Both the position numbers and the translations under genes were made by a program. Shown piece by piece: positions 6,275 through 13,539 of a DNA stretch of 46,093 nt. Source of the DNA: Spirochaetaceae bacterium (GTDB taxonomy: Bacteria > Spirochaetota > Spirochaetia > Treponematales > Rectinemataceae). The DNA lies in the NCBI GenBank assembly GCA_025355995.1, contig JANXYQ010000091.1, forward strand, positions 1-46,093. The letters are read 5' to 3'. Every line of letters begins with the position of its first letter. Within the stretch, counting starts at the first letter, position 1. The notes under the pieces were generated by a model. It saw only the letters and a list, made by a program, of their open reading frames with translations, was not told the origin of the DNA and made no database searches.

Positions 6275-7543
6275 TTATTCGCGCGTTTCGGGCAGCTTCG
6301 ATTCCATTTCTCCCATGCACACGAGCAAGAAGCGGTTCAGGAGGTCGAGTCCCCTTCCATCGAGGGCGGGCCCTCGACTCGCCGAAGCGCCAGGCAAGGG
6401 TTCGCCTGCGACGATCCGCGCGCTCCAGGCACGGAGGCTGTCGCCGATGAGGTCCTCGGCCTCGCGTCCGAAACGCCTCCGGAAGGATTCGAGCTCGAGC
6501 CCGAAAGAAGTACGAAAGGCCATCATGAGGGCTTCGAAAGCGGAATCGCGCAGCCCGACCCGTGTCTCCTTCGCCTCCGCGCCGGCTAGGCGGCGGTAAT
6601 CCTCGATTCTCTTCCGTTCCTCGATCCTAAGCGATGTCCCTGAGTTCGTTCCTATGGTCGAGACGGCTCCCGGCCCCGCGCCGACATAGGAGTCCATCCG
6701 CCAATACGCGAGGTTATGGAGGCATTCGTCCCCCTTCCCGGCGTAATTTGAAACCTCGTAGCGGCGCATCCCGATAGCCCGAATGCTGGCTTCGAGCCTT
6801 TGCCGAGCCTCCCAGTCCTCATCCTCGCCGGGGAAGCGATACCTGTCCTTGGCTGCGGCGAGCGGGGTGCCCTCCTCTACCGTCAAGTCGTAGACCGACA
6901 GGTGCTTGGCGCCCGCTCCGATAAGCTCGAGGGCGAACCGCGCGAGCTTTCCCGAATCGCCGTAATCGCGGGCGGAATCCCTGGCCGCCGGAATCCCCGC
7001 AATCAGGTCGGCCGAAACGGCCATTCCCGCATTGGCCCCGAGCCGGACCGCGCCGAGTGCGGCCTCGGGTCCATGTCTCCTGCCCAGAGCCCCGAGCTCG
7101 TCCGGGTCGAGGCTCTGCACGCCGATGCTGAGCCTGGTGACGCCGAAGCTCCGCATCAGCTCCAGGTTTTCGGCGTCCAGGCTGTCGGGATTCGCCTCCA
7201 CCGTCCATTCCTTCGGAGGTATCGAGCGTGAGCCCATGGACAATCGGCCTAGGCCCTCGAGGAGCCTGGCCAAGGCATCCAGCGAGAGAATGGTCGGAGT
7301 CCCTCCGCCAATATAAACCGTTTCATAGCCGTCTGCGCCGAATCGCTCCGATAGGATCGAGGCTCGCTCAAGGATGGCGTCGACGAGCTCGATGTGGACC
7401 GCATCGTAGTCAGGACTCCGAGGCGAAGCGGCTACCGAGAAAAAATCGCAATAGGCGCATTTCGAGGCGCAGAGCGGGATGTGGATATAGAGGGATCGTG
7501 GGGTTACGAAGTCCGGCGACGCATCGTAGCCGCGAAGGTCCAT
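6275..7543 (-). CDS. hemW: HemW-type radical SAM protein (heme chaperone; coproporphyrinogen dehydrogenase-like)
   Basis: 422 residues. The radical SAM motif CASKCAYC (Cys25, Cys29, Cys32) lies close to the N-terminus, with the family signature SLYIHIPLC before it and FFSV after it. YIGGGTPT, VEANPD and RLSIGVQS follow in the usual order. The HemW family was long annotated as oxygen-independent coproporphyrinogen III oxidase but is known to bind and deliver heme. No HemN-specific features are obvious. The ATG at 7543 overlaps the TGA of the upstream signal peptidase-like gene (TGATG), which suggests translational coupling. An open frame extends upstream of this ATG but overlaps that gene and is not needed. 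Confidence 0.9.
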   Translation of the reverse strand: MDLRGYDASPDFVTPRSLYIHIPLCASKCAYCDFFSVAASPRSPDYDAVHIELVDAILERASILSERFGADGYETVYIGGGTPTILSLDALARLLEGLGRLSMGSRSIPPKEWTVEANPDSLDAENLELMRSFGVTRLSIGVQSLDPDELGALGRRHGPEAALGAVRLGANAGMAVSADLIAGIPAARDSARDYGDSGKLARFALELIGAGAKHLSVYDLTVEEGTPLAAAKDRYRFPGEDEDWEARQRLEASIRAIGMRRYEVSNYAGKGDECLHNLAYWRMDSYVGAGPGAVSTIGTNSGTSLRIEERKRIEDYRRLAGAEAKETRVGLRDSAFEALMMAFRTSFGLELESFRRRFGREAEDLIGDSLRAWSARIVAGEPLPGASASRGPALDGRGLDLLNRFLLVCMGEMESKLPETRE

Positions 7544-8325
7544 CAAGGCGGACCGAAGCGCTTCAGCGGCCAGTATCGAAGCAGGACCTTCGCGTCGAAG
7601 CGATCCAAGCGCACGGGACCCCAAAGCCGAGAATCGCTCGATGAGGAGCGGGCGTCGCCCGCGAGGTAGTACTCGTCCTTGCCGAGGACCCTCTCCTCCA
7701 TCTGTCCCGACCCGGGCAGGTCGGCCTTCCACCCAATGGGCGCATCCTCGTGGGAAATGTCATATCGATTGGACGAAAGCTCGAATTCGGTCAGGAACTG
7801 GTCGCTTCCGGCGATCTTGACCTTGAAGACGAAATCGTCCATCCGGATCGTATCTCCCGGCAGGCCGACGACCCGCTGAAGCGTCGGTGCGGAGGGAATG
7901 CCGTCGCTCTTCGCGGAGCCGCTGGTCGTCGGTTTCTTCGTTTCCGGTCCGGTTGCGGGCGCGTAGGCAGGAGAGACGAGTTGGAAGGTCACGAAGCGAA
8001 CGAGGGAGTCGGAGAGGAGGGCCCAGAAGCCCAGTCGCTTGGCATAATTGGGTTCGACCACGACGACGTCTCCCCTCGCGGGGCGCGAGACACCCCGGAG
8101 CTTGCCGAAAAGCGTGCGCGGTCCGAAGGCGAGCGGCGTCGCCAATAAGCGATCGCCCGGCAGGACGGTCGGAGCCATAGCCTGGGATCTCATGGAGTAC
8201 GTGGCGAGGAAAAAACCCGAGAGGAATTCGTAGCACAGGAAGACGAGGAGAAGTACGGACAGGCGCTTCGCTGTCCTGCGCCTACCCTGTACGGCCTCCG
8301 CGTAGGATCGTCGCTTACCGGCCAA
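7543..8325 (-). CDS. Signal peptidase I-like membrane protein lacking the catalytic Ser/Lys dyad
   Basis: 260 residues if started at TTG 8325 (GGGGA upstream); the frame stays open beyond but would run into smpB. One membrane helix lies at about residues 22-43. Box B reads RSQAMAPTVLPGD where active enzymes have SGSMxPTL: the nucleophile Ser is Ala49. Box D reads LQRVVGLPGD where active enzymes have the general base Lys: here Gln150. Box E (GDARSSSSDSRLWGPV, about 223-238) is well kept. About 55 residues are inserted between boxes C and D. The fold is clearly S26 signal peptidase, but both catalytic residues are absent. It should not cleave signal peptides by the known mechanism; a binding or chaperone role is possible. 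It is coupled to hemW by the TGATG overlap. Confidence 0.82.
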   Translation of the reverse strand: MAGKRRSYAEAVQGRRRTAKRLSVLLLVFLCYEFLSGFFLATYSMRSQAMAPTVLPGDRLLATPLAFGPRTLFGKLRGVSRPARGDVVVVEPNYAKRLGFWALLSDSLVRFVTFQLVSPAYAPATGPETKKPTTSGSAKSDGIPSAPTLQRVVGLPGDTIRMDDFVFKVKIAGSDQFLTEFELSSNRYDISHEDAPIGWKADLPGSGQMEERVLGKDEYYLAGDARSSSSDSRLWGPVRLDRFDAKVLLRYWPLKRFGPP

Positions 8326-8394
8326 GATCGTCCCCGAAACGTGGTTTGAACATCGCGCAAGGACACTAGCATGATCGCGCCGCGCAGAGCTAGC

Positions 8395-8435
8395 CTTTCC
8401 CCCGCGTTGACAAGCGGGAAAGCGGTTCCTATAAT
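8395..8435 (+). promoter_or_regulatory. Consensus promoter of smpB inside an inverted repeat
   Basis: Perfect TTGACA (8407-8412), 17 bases, perfect TATAAT (8430-8435). The -35 box sits in the centre of an inverted repeat, CTTTCCCCCGC (8395-8405) against GCGGGAAAG (8414-8422). The GTG start of smpB follows eight bases after the -10, and no Shine-Dalgarno sequence is present. The promoter is very strong by sequence; the repeat may be an operator. Confidence 0.8.
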
Positions 8436-8443
8436 CGTTTCGC

Positions 8444-8917
8444 GTGAGCATACCCGAGGGCGTCAAGGTCGTGGCCGTCAATAGGCGAGCTCATTTCGAC
8501 TACGCGATAGACGAGACCTTCGAGTGCGGCGTATGCCTCCTCGGCACCGAGGTCAAATCCATAAAAGAGAACAGATTCTCCTTCCCGGACGCCTTCGCCG
8601 AAGTCCGCGACGGAGAGGTATGGATGAGGAATTTCAACGTCTCCGAATACCCTTTCTCCTCGGCCGCGTTCCAGCATGAGCCCGAGAGGAAGAAGAAGCT
8701 CCTCCTCCATGCCCAAGAGATAAAGCGCATAGATCGTCGAGTCCGGGAGAAAGGCTATACCCTCGTCCCCCTATCGGTCTATCTCAAAAAAGGACTCATC
8801 AAGATCGAGCTCGGCCTCTGCAAGGGAAAGAAGATGTACGACAAGCGCTCCGACATAAGGGAAAAGGAATTGGATAGGGAGATGCACCGCGCCCTCAGGC
8901 GCAGGAACGAAGGCTGA
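8444..8917 (+). CDS. smpB: SsrA-binding protein SmpB
   Basis: 157 residues. Binds tmRNA and delivers it to stalled ribosomes for trans-translation. Family features: VAVNRRAHFDYAIDETFECGV at the N-terminus, GTEVKSIKENRFSF, and the C-terminal KGKKMYDKRSDIREKE preceding a basic tail that enters the decoding centre. The GTG start at 8444 is supported by the protein alignment pattern and by the promoter placed immediately before it. rsmD follows six bases after the stop. Confidence 0.95.
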   Translation: MSIPEGVKVVAVNRRAHFDYAIDETFECGVCLLGTEVKSIKENRFSFPDAFAEVRDGEVWMRNFNVSEYPFSSAAFQHEPERKKKLLLHAQEIKRIDRRVREKGYTLVPLSVYLKKGLIKIELGLCKGKKMYDKRSDIREKELDREMHRALRRRNEG

Positions 8918-8923
8918 GCGCAG

Positions 8924-9466
8924 ATGCGCATAACCGGCGGCAAGTACCGAGGCAGGAGCGTCGACGTCCCCAAGGGCGGCCTGGAGATCCGGCCGGCCAT
9001 GGATCGCATGCGCGAATCGGTCTTCGCCGTGCTCGGCGACCTAACCGGGCTCTCCTTCCTCGATCTTTTTTCGGGTTCGGGAGTCATCGCGCTCGAGGCC
9101 GCGAGCAGGGGCGCGTCTCCCGTGGCCTGCGTCGAGAAGGACCCGGGAAAATTCGCGCTCCTACTTCGCAATGTCTCGATAGCCACCGAGAGGATCGACT
9201 GCAAGTCCATGCCCGTCGAGAGGTTCATCCTGCGGAACAAGACCGGCTTCTCGGTCGTTTTCCTCGATCCGCCCTTCCCGTACCGCTATCGGGTCGAGCT
9301 CCTGTCGAGCCTCGCCGACGGGCCCTCCGCAGCTCCGGGTGGCCTGGTCCTCGTGCATTATCCCGCGGAAGATGCGCCTCCGGACGCGATAGGCGCACTA
9401 GCCCTTGAGGACGAGCGGGAGTACGGCAGGTCGCGCGTGAGGTTTTACAGGAAATCGCGCCCCTAA
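8924..9466 (+). CDS. rsmD: 16S rRNA (guanine(966)-N(2))-methyltransferase
   Basis: 180 residues. Methylates G966 of 16S rRNA in the 30S subunit using S-adenosylmethionine. MRITGGKYRGR is the typical start. The SAM-binding motif DLFSGSGVIALEA lies at 47-59, with the acidic strand end VEKD at 70-73. The catalytic N-methyltransferase motif DPPF is at 115-118. It follows smpB by six bases and is probably cotranscribed with it. The C-terminus overlaps the end of a doubtful small minus-strand frame by four bases. Confidence 0.93.
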   Translation: MRITGGKYRGRSVDVPKGGLEIRPAMDRMRESVFAVLGDLTGLSFLDLFSGSGVIALEAASRGASPVACVEKDPGKFALLLRNVSIATERIDCKSMPVERFILRNKTGFSVVFLDPPFPYRYRVELLSSLADGPSAAPGGLVLVHYPAEDAPPDAIGALALEDEREYGRSRVRFYRKSRP

Positions 9467-9663
9467 GGGTCCCTGGAGCGCAGGCAGGCAGCGACTCTCT
9501 CGGCCGCGGAGAACGATACGCATTGTTCGGTAGAAACAACCGCGAGGAATGGCGGCGATTTATCGCTCGGCTGCCGCGAAGCCGCGGGCGGGGCCTGGGC
9601 CGCGCCGATCGCGGGTGACGAGCCTTTCGTAGGCGCTTTCGCCATATTTCGCCCATTCGCCAT
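9463..9663 (-). CDS. Small hypothetical protein (doubtful)
   Basis: An open frame of 66 codons on the minus strand from ATG 9663 to TAG, the only candidate gene in the 310-base gap between rsmD and the next gene. The second half (FLAVVSTEQCVSFSAAERVA) looks protein-like; the first half is rich in Ala, Pro and Ser. No Shine-Dalgarno sequence precedes the start, no family is recognised, and high G+C makes chance frames likely. Low confidence. Confidence 0.25.
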   Translation of the reverse strand: MANGRNMAKAPTKGSSPAIGAAQAPPAASRQPSDKSPPFLAVVSTEQCVSFSAAERVAACLRSRDP

Positions 9664-9701
9664 GCGACGAAATTAAAAGTATCGCGCGCATCACCGTAAA
9701 A

Positions 9702-9728
9702 CAACCCGGTACGACTAATCGCGGGTTG
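9702..9728. repeat. Inverted repeat upstream of the TPR operon, overlapping the -35 box
   Basis: CAACCCG (9702-9708) and CGGGTTG (9722-9728) are perfect 7-base inverted copies with a 13-base spacer. The right arm overlaps the first three bases of the predicted -35 element (9726-9731). It may be an operator or the terminator stem of the rsmD transcript; no T-run follows. Confidence 0.45.
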
Positions 9729-9754
9729 ATTATTGGATGCTTATCCTATATATT
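9726..9754 (+). promoter_or_regulatory. Promoter of the TPR gene pair
   Basis: TTGATT (9726-9731), 17 bases, TATATT (9749-9754), in a locally AT-rich segment. The predicted transcription start near 9761 leaves a leader of about 16 bases without a clear Shine-Dalgarno sequence before the ATG at 9777. Apart from this promoter, the inverted repeat and the doubtful small frame, I see nothing in 9467-9776. Confidence 0.65.
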
Positions 9755-9776
9755 TTTATGAGTACGGCAGCATATT

Positions 9777-10118
9777 ATGGATAAAAACCTATTCGATCGC
9801 TTCCCGGCTGATTGCCTCATCAAGACGGCCGACTTGCCTACTCCCGGCGTCGAGGGCGACCGAAAGGTCAAGCTCAACCGCAAGGGGAACGAGCTTTTCA
9901 ATCGCGGCGACGTCGAAGCGGCGCGGCGCATCTTCCAAACCACCGGTTATTCGGACGGCCTCATCCGCGTAGGCGACAAGTACCTGTCCGATAGGAAGCC
10001 GATAGACGCGCTGAAGATGTACCGCCTCGCGCGAGACGACAAGCGCTCGGAAGGCATCATCAACACCGCCGCGCTGGTTATCCAACATTTACTTAATGAG
10101 GAAGAGGAAGCGAAGTGA
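9777..10118 (+). CDS. Conserved-looking small protein with a TPR-like helical segment
   Basis: 113 residues, charged and soluble. Residues about 40-110 form helix pairs of the tetratricopeptide type (GNELFNRGDVEAARRIFQTT, KYLSDRKPIDALKMYRLAR). No enzyme motif is visible. Its TGA overlaps the GTG of the next gene (GTGA), so the two are translationally coupled and likely to act together. Pairs of a small protein followed by a long TPR protein next to rlmN are, as I recall, seen in treponemes; no function is known to me. Confidence 0.75.
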   Translation: MDKNLFDRFPADCLIKTADLPTPGVEGDRKVKLNRKGNELFNRGDVEAARRIFQTTGYSDGLIRVGDKYLSDRKPIDALKMYRLARDDKRSEGIINTAALVIQHLLNEEEEAK

Positions 10119-11254
10119 GCGACAATAACATTCCCGAGTCCGTCCGCAAGGAAGGCGAGCACGATGCTCCGAACCAAGAGCTCGCCGAGATCGCGGAGCT
10201 CTCCAAGAAGGGATACCAATACCTCAAAGAGAACCGCATCGAGGAAGCCGAGGAATGCTTCGCCCGGATCCTCGAGCGGGATAGGGAGAACAATTACGCC
10301 CTCGTAGGCCTCGGCGACGCCGCTCGAAAGCGAGGTGCGTTTCGCGAGGCCGTGGACCACTACAAGAAATGCCTCGTCTACCATCCCGGGAATAACTACG
10401 CCCTCTTCGGCCTGGCCGACTGCTACAAGGCCCTCAACCAATATCAGAAGGCGATCGAGATCTGGGAACAGTACCTCCTCCACGACAACAAGAACATCAC
10501 GGTGCTCACGCGCGTCGCCGACGCGTATCGCAAGGTCAGGGACTTCCGGAAATCGAAGGCCATCTACCTGCGCGTGCTCGAGATGGAGACCGACAATCCT
10601 TACGCGCTGATCGGTCTCGGGCATCTCCATTACGATTTCAAGGAGTACAAGGACGCCCTCGGCTATTGGCAACGGATGGTCGACCTCCAAGGCGACGAGG
10701 TCGACATCCGCGTCCTCACCTCCATAGGCAATTGCTACAGGAAGCTCAAGCAATTCGAGCTGGGCGTCCCCTACTTTGAAAAGGCCCTGGGCAAGGAACC
10801 GGACAACTTCTACGCCCTGTTCGGCCTGGCCGACTGCTACCGCGGCACCGGCACCCCCGAGGGCTCCCTGGACTTCTGGAACCGCATACTCGTGAAGGAC
10901 CCCAAGAATAAGGTGATCCTCACGCGCGCGGGCGACGCCTACCGGAGCATGGACGACTACGAGAAGGCCGCCGACTACTACGAGCGCGCCCTGAATATCG
11001 AGTTCGACGTGTACGCCGTGCTCGGCCTCGCGGTGATCGCCCGCATGCAGGGCAAGACCCAGGACGCGATCGTGTCGCTGCGCAAGCTCATCCAGAACGA
11101 CCCCAAGAACTACCGCCTCTATCTAGAGCTTTCGCTGTGCTACCAAGCCACGGGGGATCGCCAAAAGGCCCTCGAGGTGCTCACGGACTTCCAGCGCATG
11201 GGCATCCGCAATATCTACGTCCAGGACGCCGCCGCGAAGCTTCAGCGTTCCTAA
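10115..11254 (+). CDS. Tetratricopeptide repeat protein
   Basis: 379 residues made almost entirely of about nine TPR units in tandem from residue 25 to the end, with clear repeats such as YALVGLGDAARKRGAFREA, YALFGLADCYKALNQYQKA and VLTRVADAYRKVRDFRKS. There is no signal peptide or membrane helix, so it should be cytoplasmic and serve as a scaffold for protein binding. The GTG start at 10115 overlaps the stop of the upstream gene and has an AGGAAG sequence before it. The partner is unknown. A hairpin spans its stop codon. Confidence 0.88.
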   Translation: MSDNNIPESVRKEGEHDAPNQELAEIAELSKKGYQYLKENRIEEAEECFARILERDRENNYALVGLGDAARKRGAFREAVDHYKKCLVYHPGNNYALFGLADCYKALNQYQKAIEIWEQYLLHDNKNITVLTRVADAYRKVRDFRKSKAIYLRVLEMETDNPYALIGLGHLHYDFKEYKDALGYWQRMVDLQGDEVDIRVLTSIGNCYRKLKQFELGVPYFEKALGKEPDNFYALFGLADCYRGTGTPEGSLDFWNRILVKDPKNKVILTRAGDAYRSMDDYEKAADYYERALNIEFDVYAVLGLAVIARMQGKTQDAIVSLRKLIQNDPKNYRLYLELSLCYQATGDRQKALEVLTDFQRMGIRNIYVQDAAAKLQRS

Positions 11255-11273
11255 AGCTTCGCTGACGCTTCGC
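11234..11273 (+). terminator. Hairpin across the stop codon of the TPR gene (possible terminator)
   Basis: GCGAAGCTTCAGCG (11234-11247) and CGCTGACGCTTCGC (11260-11273) form a 14-base-pair stem with one mismatch and a 12-base loop that holds the TAA stop. The T-run (five T at about 11294) is 20 bases away, so it is not a classical intrinsic terminator; it may slow or end transcription, or protect the 3' end of the mRNA. Confidence 0.5.
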
Positions 11274-11310
11274 CAGGCCTGCGGAGAGCATCCCTTTTTA
11301 TTGAGGTTCC

Positions 11311-12336
11311 ATGGATTCCTTATATGGCATGTCCCCGGCCGAATTGGCGCTCGCCTGCGCCTTTCGAGCTCCCTTCCGCTCCAGGCAGGTCCATAGCTGG
11401 CTCGCGCGCGGCGCGACTTCCTTCGACGAAATGACCGACCTCCCCCTCCTGGAGAGGGAGAGACTAAAGGCGCTAATCCCGCGCATCGCCTCGTCCGAGC
11501 CGGCGACCGAGTTCGAGGATCCCGACGGCTCGCTCAAGCTCCAGCTTCGCCTGACCGACGGCGCGGCCGTGGAGTGCGTGATGCTCGAGGACATCGAGGG
11601 CCGAAAGACGGCGTGCCTATCCTCCCAGGTCGGCTGCCCGATGGCCTGCGCCTTCTGCAAGACGGGGACCCTGGGCTACCTCCGCGACCTCTCCGCAGGG
11701 GAGATCATGGAGCAGTTCCATTTCCTCTCCGCCCGCCGCGGCCCGGCGTCCAACGTCGTGTTCATGGGCATGGGCGAGCCCTGCTCCAACCTGGGCGCGG
11801 TTCGAAAGGCTATATCGATACTATCCGGGACTGTCGGCATTTCCCTTCGCAAGATCACGATATCGACGAGCGGCCTGGTGCCCGGCATCCTCGAGCTCGC
11901 GGAGAAGGGCCCTCCGGTCCGCCTCGCGGTATCCCTTACATCGGCGAACGAGGAGCTGCGCAGCCGCCTCATGCCCGTGAACAGGAGCTGGGGGCTCGCC
12001 GCCCTCAAGGACGCCCTGACTCGCTATCAAGTCACGACTGGCGAGCGCGTCACCCTCGAGTGCGCGATCATGGGCGGGGTCAACTCCTCGCCCGCGAGCG
12101 CACGCGAGCTGGTGGACTGGATCGGCGGCCTGCAGGTCCAGGTCAACGTGATTCCTTGGAACAAGGTGCCCGGGCTGCCCTTCGTCGAGCCGACGCGCGA
12201 GGAGCTCGAGGCCTACATGGCCGTCCTCGACTCGGCCGGAGTCGTCGCGAGCCGCCGGATGAGGCGCGGGCGAGGCGTAATGGGCGCCTGCGGGCAGCTC
12301 GGGGAAACGCTGCTGGTTCCTCGGAAAGTCGAATAG
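11311..12336 (+). CDS. rlmN: Dual-specificity RNA methyltransferase RlmN
   Basis: 341 residues. Radical SAM enzyme that methylates C2 of A2503 in 23S rRNA and A37 in some tRNAs. The motif CPMACAFC gives the iron-sulfur ligands Cys109, Cys113 and Cys116. GMGEP, KITISTSGLVPGI and LAVSLTSANEELR follow as in the family. The methyl-carrying Cys327 lies in GACGQL near the C-terminus. It ends nine bases from the stop of the convergent mrfB gene. It may be read from the TPR promoter or its own; none is obvious. Confidence 0.94.
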   Translation: MDSLYGMSPAELALACAFRAPFRSRQVHSWLARGATSFDEMTDLPLLERERLKALIPRIASSEPATEFEDPDGSLKLQLRLTDGAAVECVMLEDIEGRKTACLSSQVGCPMACAFCKTGTLGYLRDLSAGEIMEQFHFLSARRGPASNVVFMGMGEPCSNLGAVRKAISILSGTVGISLRKITISTSGLVPGILELAEKGPPVRLAVSLTSANEELRSRLMPVNRSWGLAALKDALTRYQVTTGERVTLECAIMGGVNSSPASARELVDWIGGLQVQVNVIPWNKVPGLPFVEPTREELEAYMAVLDSAGVVASRRMRRGRGVMGACGQLGETLLVPRKVE

Positions 12337-12345
12337 GGACAGCAC

Positions 12346-13539
12346 CTAGCCCAGCTTCTGCTCTATCCTCGCCAGTCTCGCGATGGCGGCCTCGCGATCC
12401 GCGTCCTTCTGGGCCAGCCGAAGCGCCTCTTTCGCCCAGCGCGCCGCCGCGCTCAGGTCTCCCGAAAGCCTCTCGTGGAGCTTGGCCCTCTCGATCGCGC
12501 AGCGATAGGTCCCCGGCAGCATTTCGGATACACGCAGGCAATCCTCGGCTCGTCTCTCCCTGCGGTAGCGCAGGGACAGGAGGAGCCCCGCCGCCTCGTC
12601 GCCCTCGCCCGCCGCCGCCTCGAGCAGCTCCTCGCCTTCCTCCACCCTGCCGGCCAACAGGAGGGTGCGGCCCAGCCCATAGAGATCCAGGTCCGAGGCG
12701 CAGGATCGGGCCCTCGGGTCGTCGAAGATCGCCTGCGCTCGAGCCGTCAGCCGGGCGAGGCCTACTACGTCCTCTGCGTTGTGCGATAGCACGAGGCGCA
12801 TCAGGGGGTGGTCGCCCTCCCGAGCGAAGGAGAGCCAAACCTCCGGTATCATCGCGCCGGGCAGATCCTCGCCGCGCTCGACGCCGAGGACCTGGCGCTC
12901 GAGGAGTCCGAGCGAGGCGCCGCCGTGCACTCGCTTCCATAGCCTCCTGGACGCGAAGAGCGCGTCGATGTGCATCTCCGGCTCGGGCGGTACGATGCCG
13001 TTCATCACGCAGCGGGTCCTGAGGAGGGGCAGGTCGAAGGCCCTGCCGTTATAGCTCACGATGCAGGCATCGCCTTGGAGGAGGCTCACTAGGTGCTCGA
13101 TGAAGGCGCCCTCTCCGGGATAATCCTCGAGGAAGAGCTGCGTCAACTCGAATTCGCCGTCAACCGCCCGGCCGACTGCGGCGAGGAAGGCGACGGTTCC
13201 CGTGCCTCCCGAGAGACCCGTCGTCTCGAGGTCGAAGAAGCGGAACCGGTCGATCAGGACGCGCTCCGAGGCCCCGCCCATCGCCCGGAGGCGCTTAAGC
13301 GGTGCGAAAACCGTCGGGTCTAGGCTCTCCGGAAGCCCGAGAGAGTAGCGTAGGGTCCGCGCCCAGGCCAGCTCCCCGATCTTGTCCCAGCCGCCCAAGA
13401 ATGAGGCCGTTCCTCGCGCCGCGCCGGACGCGCGGGAGCGCCCCGCCCGCCCGGGATCCGCGGCCTCGCCCAGCTCGGCGGCCTTGACGAGGCCGAGCTT
13501 CCGTATCCTGGCCAGGCGGCCTTTGAGGTTAGGCGCCAC
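12346..13539 (-). CDS. mrfB: MrfB-like DEDDh exonuclease (YprB family) with C-terminal TPR region
   Basis: 397 residues. The ribonuclease H-like exonuclease domain (about 95-270) has FFDLETTGL (Asp103, Glu105), SYNGRAFD (Asp169) and SHNAEDVV (His253, Asp257), a complete DEDDh active site. The C-terminal 120 residues form TPR-like helix pairs. In Bacillus subtilis, MrfB (YprB) is a metal-dependent exonuclease that works with the MrfA helicase in repair of mitomycin C damage independently of UvrABC. The start overlaps the end of the mrfA-like gene by 11 bases, the same helicase-then-nuclease order as in Bacillus. The assignment rests on motifs and context. Confidence 0.87.
   Translation of the reverse strand: MAPNLKGRLARIRKLGLVKAAELGEAADPGRAGRSRASGAARGTASFLGGWDKIGELAWARTLRYSLGLPESLDPTVFAPLKRLRAMGGASERVLIDRFRFFDLETTGLSGGTGTVAFLAAVGRAVDGEFELTQLFLEDYPGEGAFIEHLVSLLQGDACIVSYNGRAFDLPLLRTRCVMNGIVPPEPEMHIDALFASRRLWKRVHGGASLGLLERQVLGVERGEDLPGAMIPEVWLSFAREGDHPLMRLVLSHNAEDVVGLARLTARAQAIFDDPRARSCASDLDLYGLGRTLLLAGRVEEGEELLEAAAGEGDEAAGLLLSLRYRRERRAEDCLRVSEMLPGTYRCAIERAKLHERLSGDLSAAARWAKEALRLAQKDADREAAIARLARIEQKLG

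Noticed and set aside
8326-8481. Longer start for the signal peptidase-like gene
   Set aside because: It would run through the smpB promoter and into smpB on the other strand.
11574-13022. A 482-codon plus-strand frame across rlmN and mrfB
   Set aside because: Mostly Arg, Pro, Gly and Ala, and out of frame with rlmN. Composition artefact.
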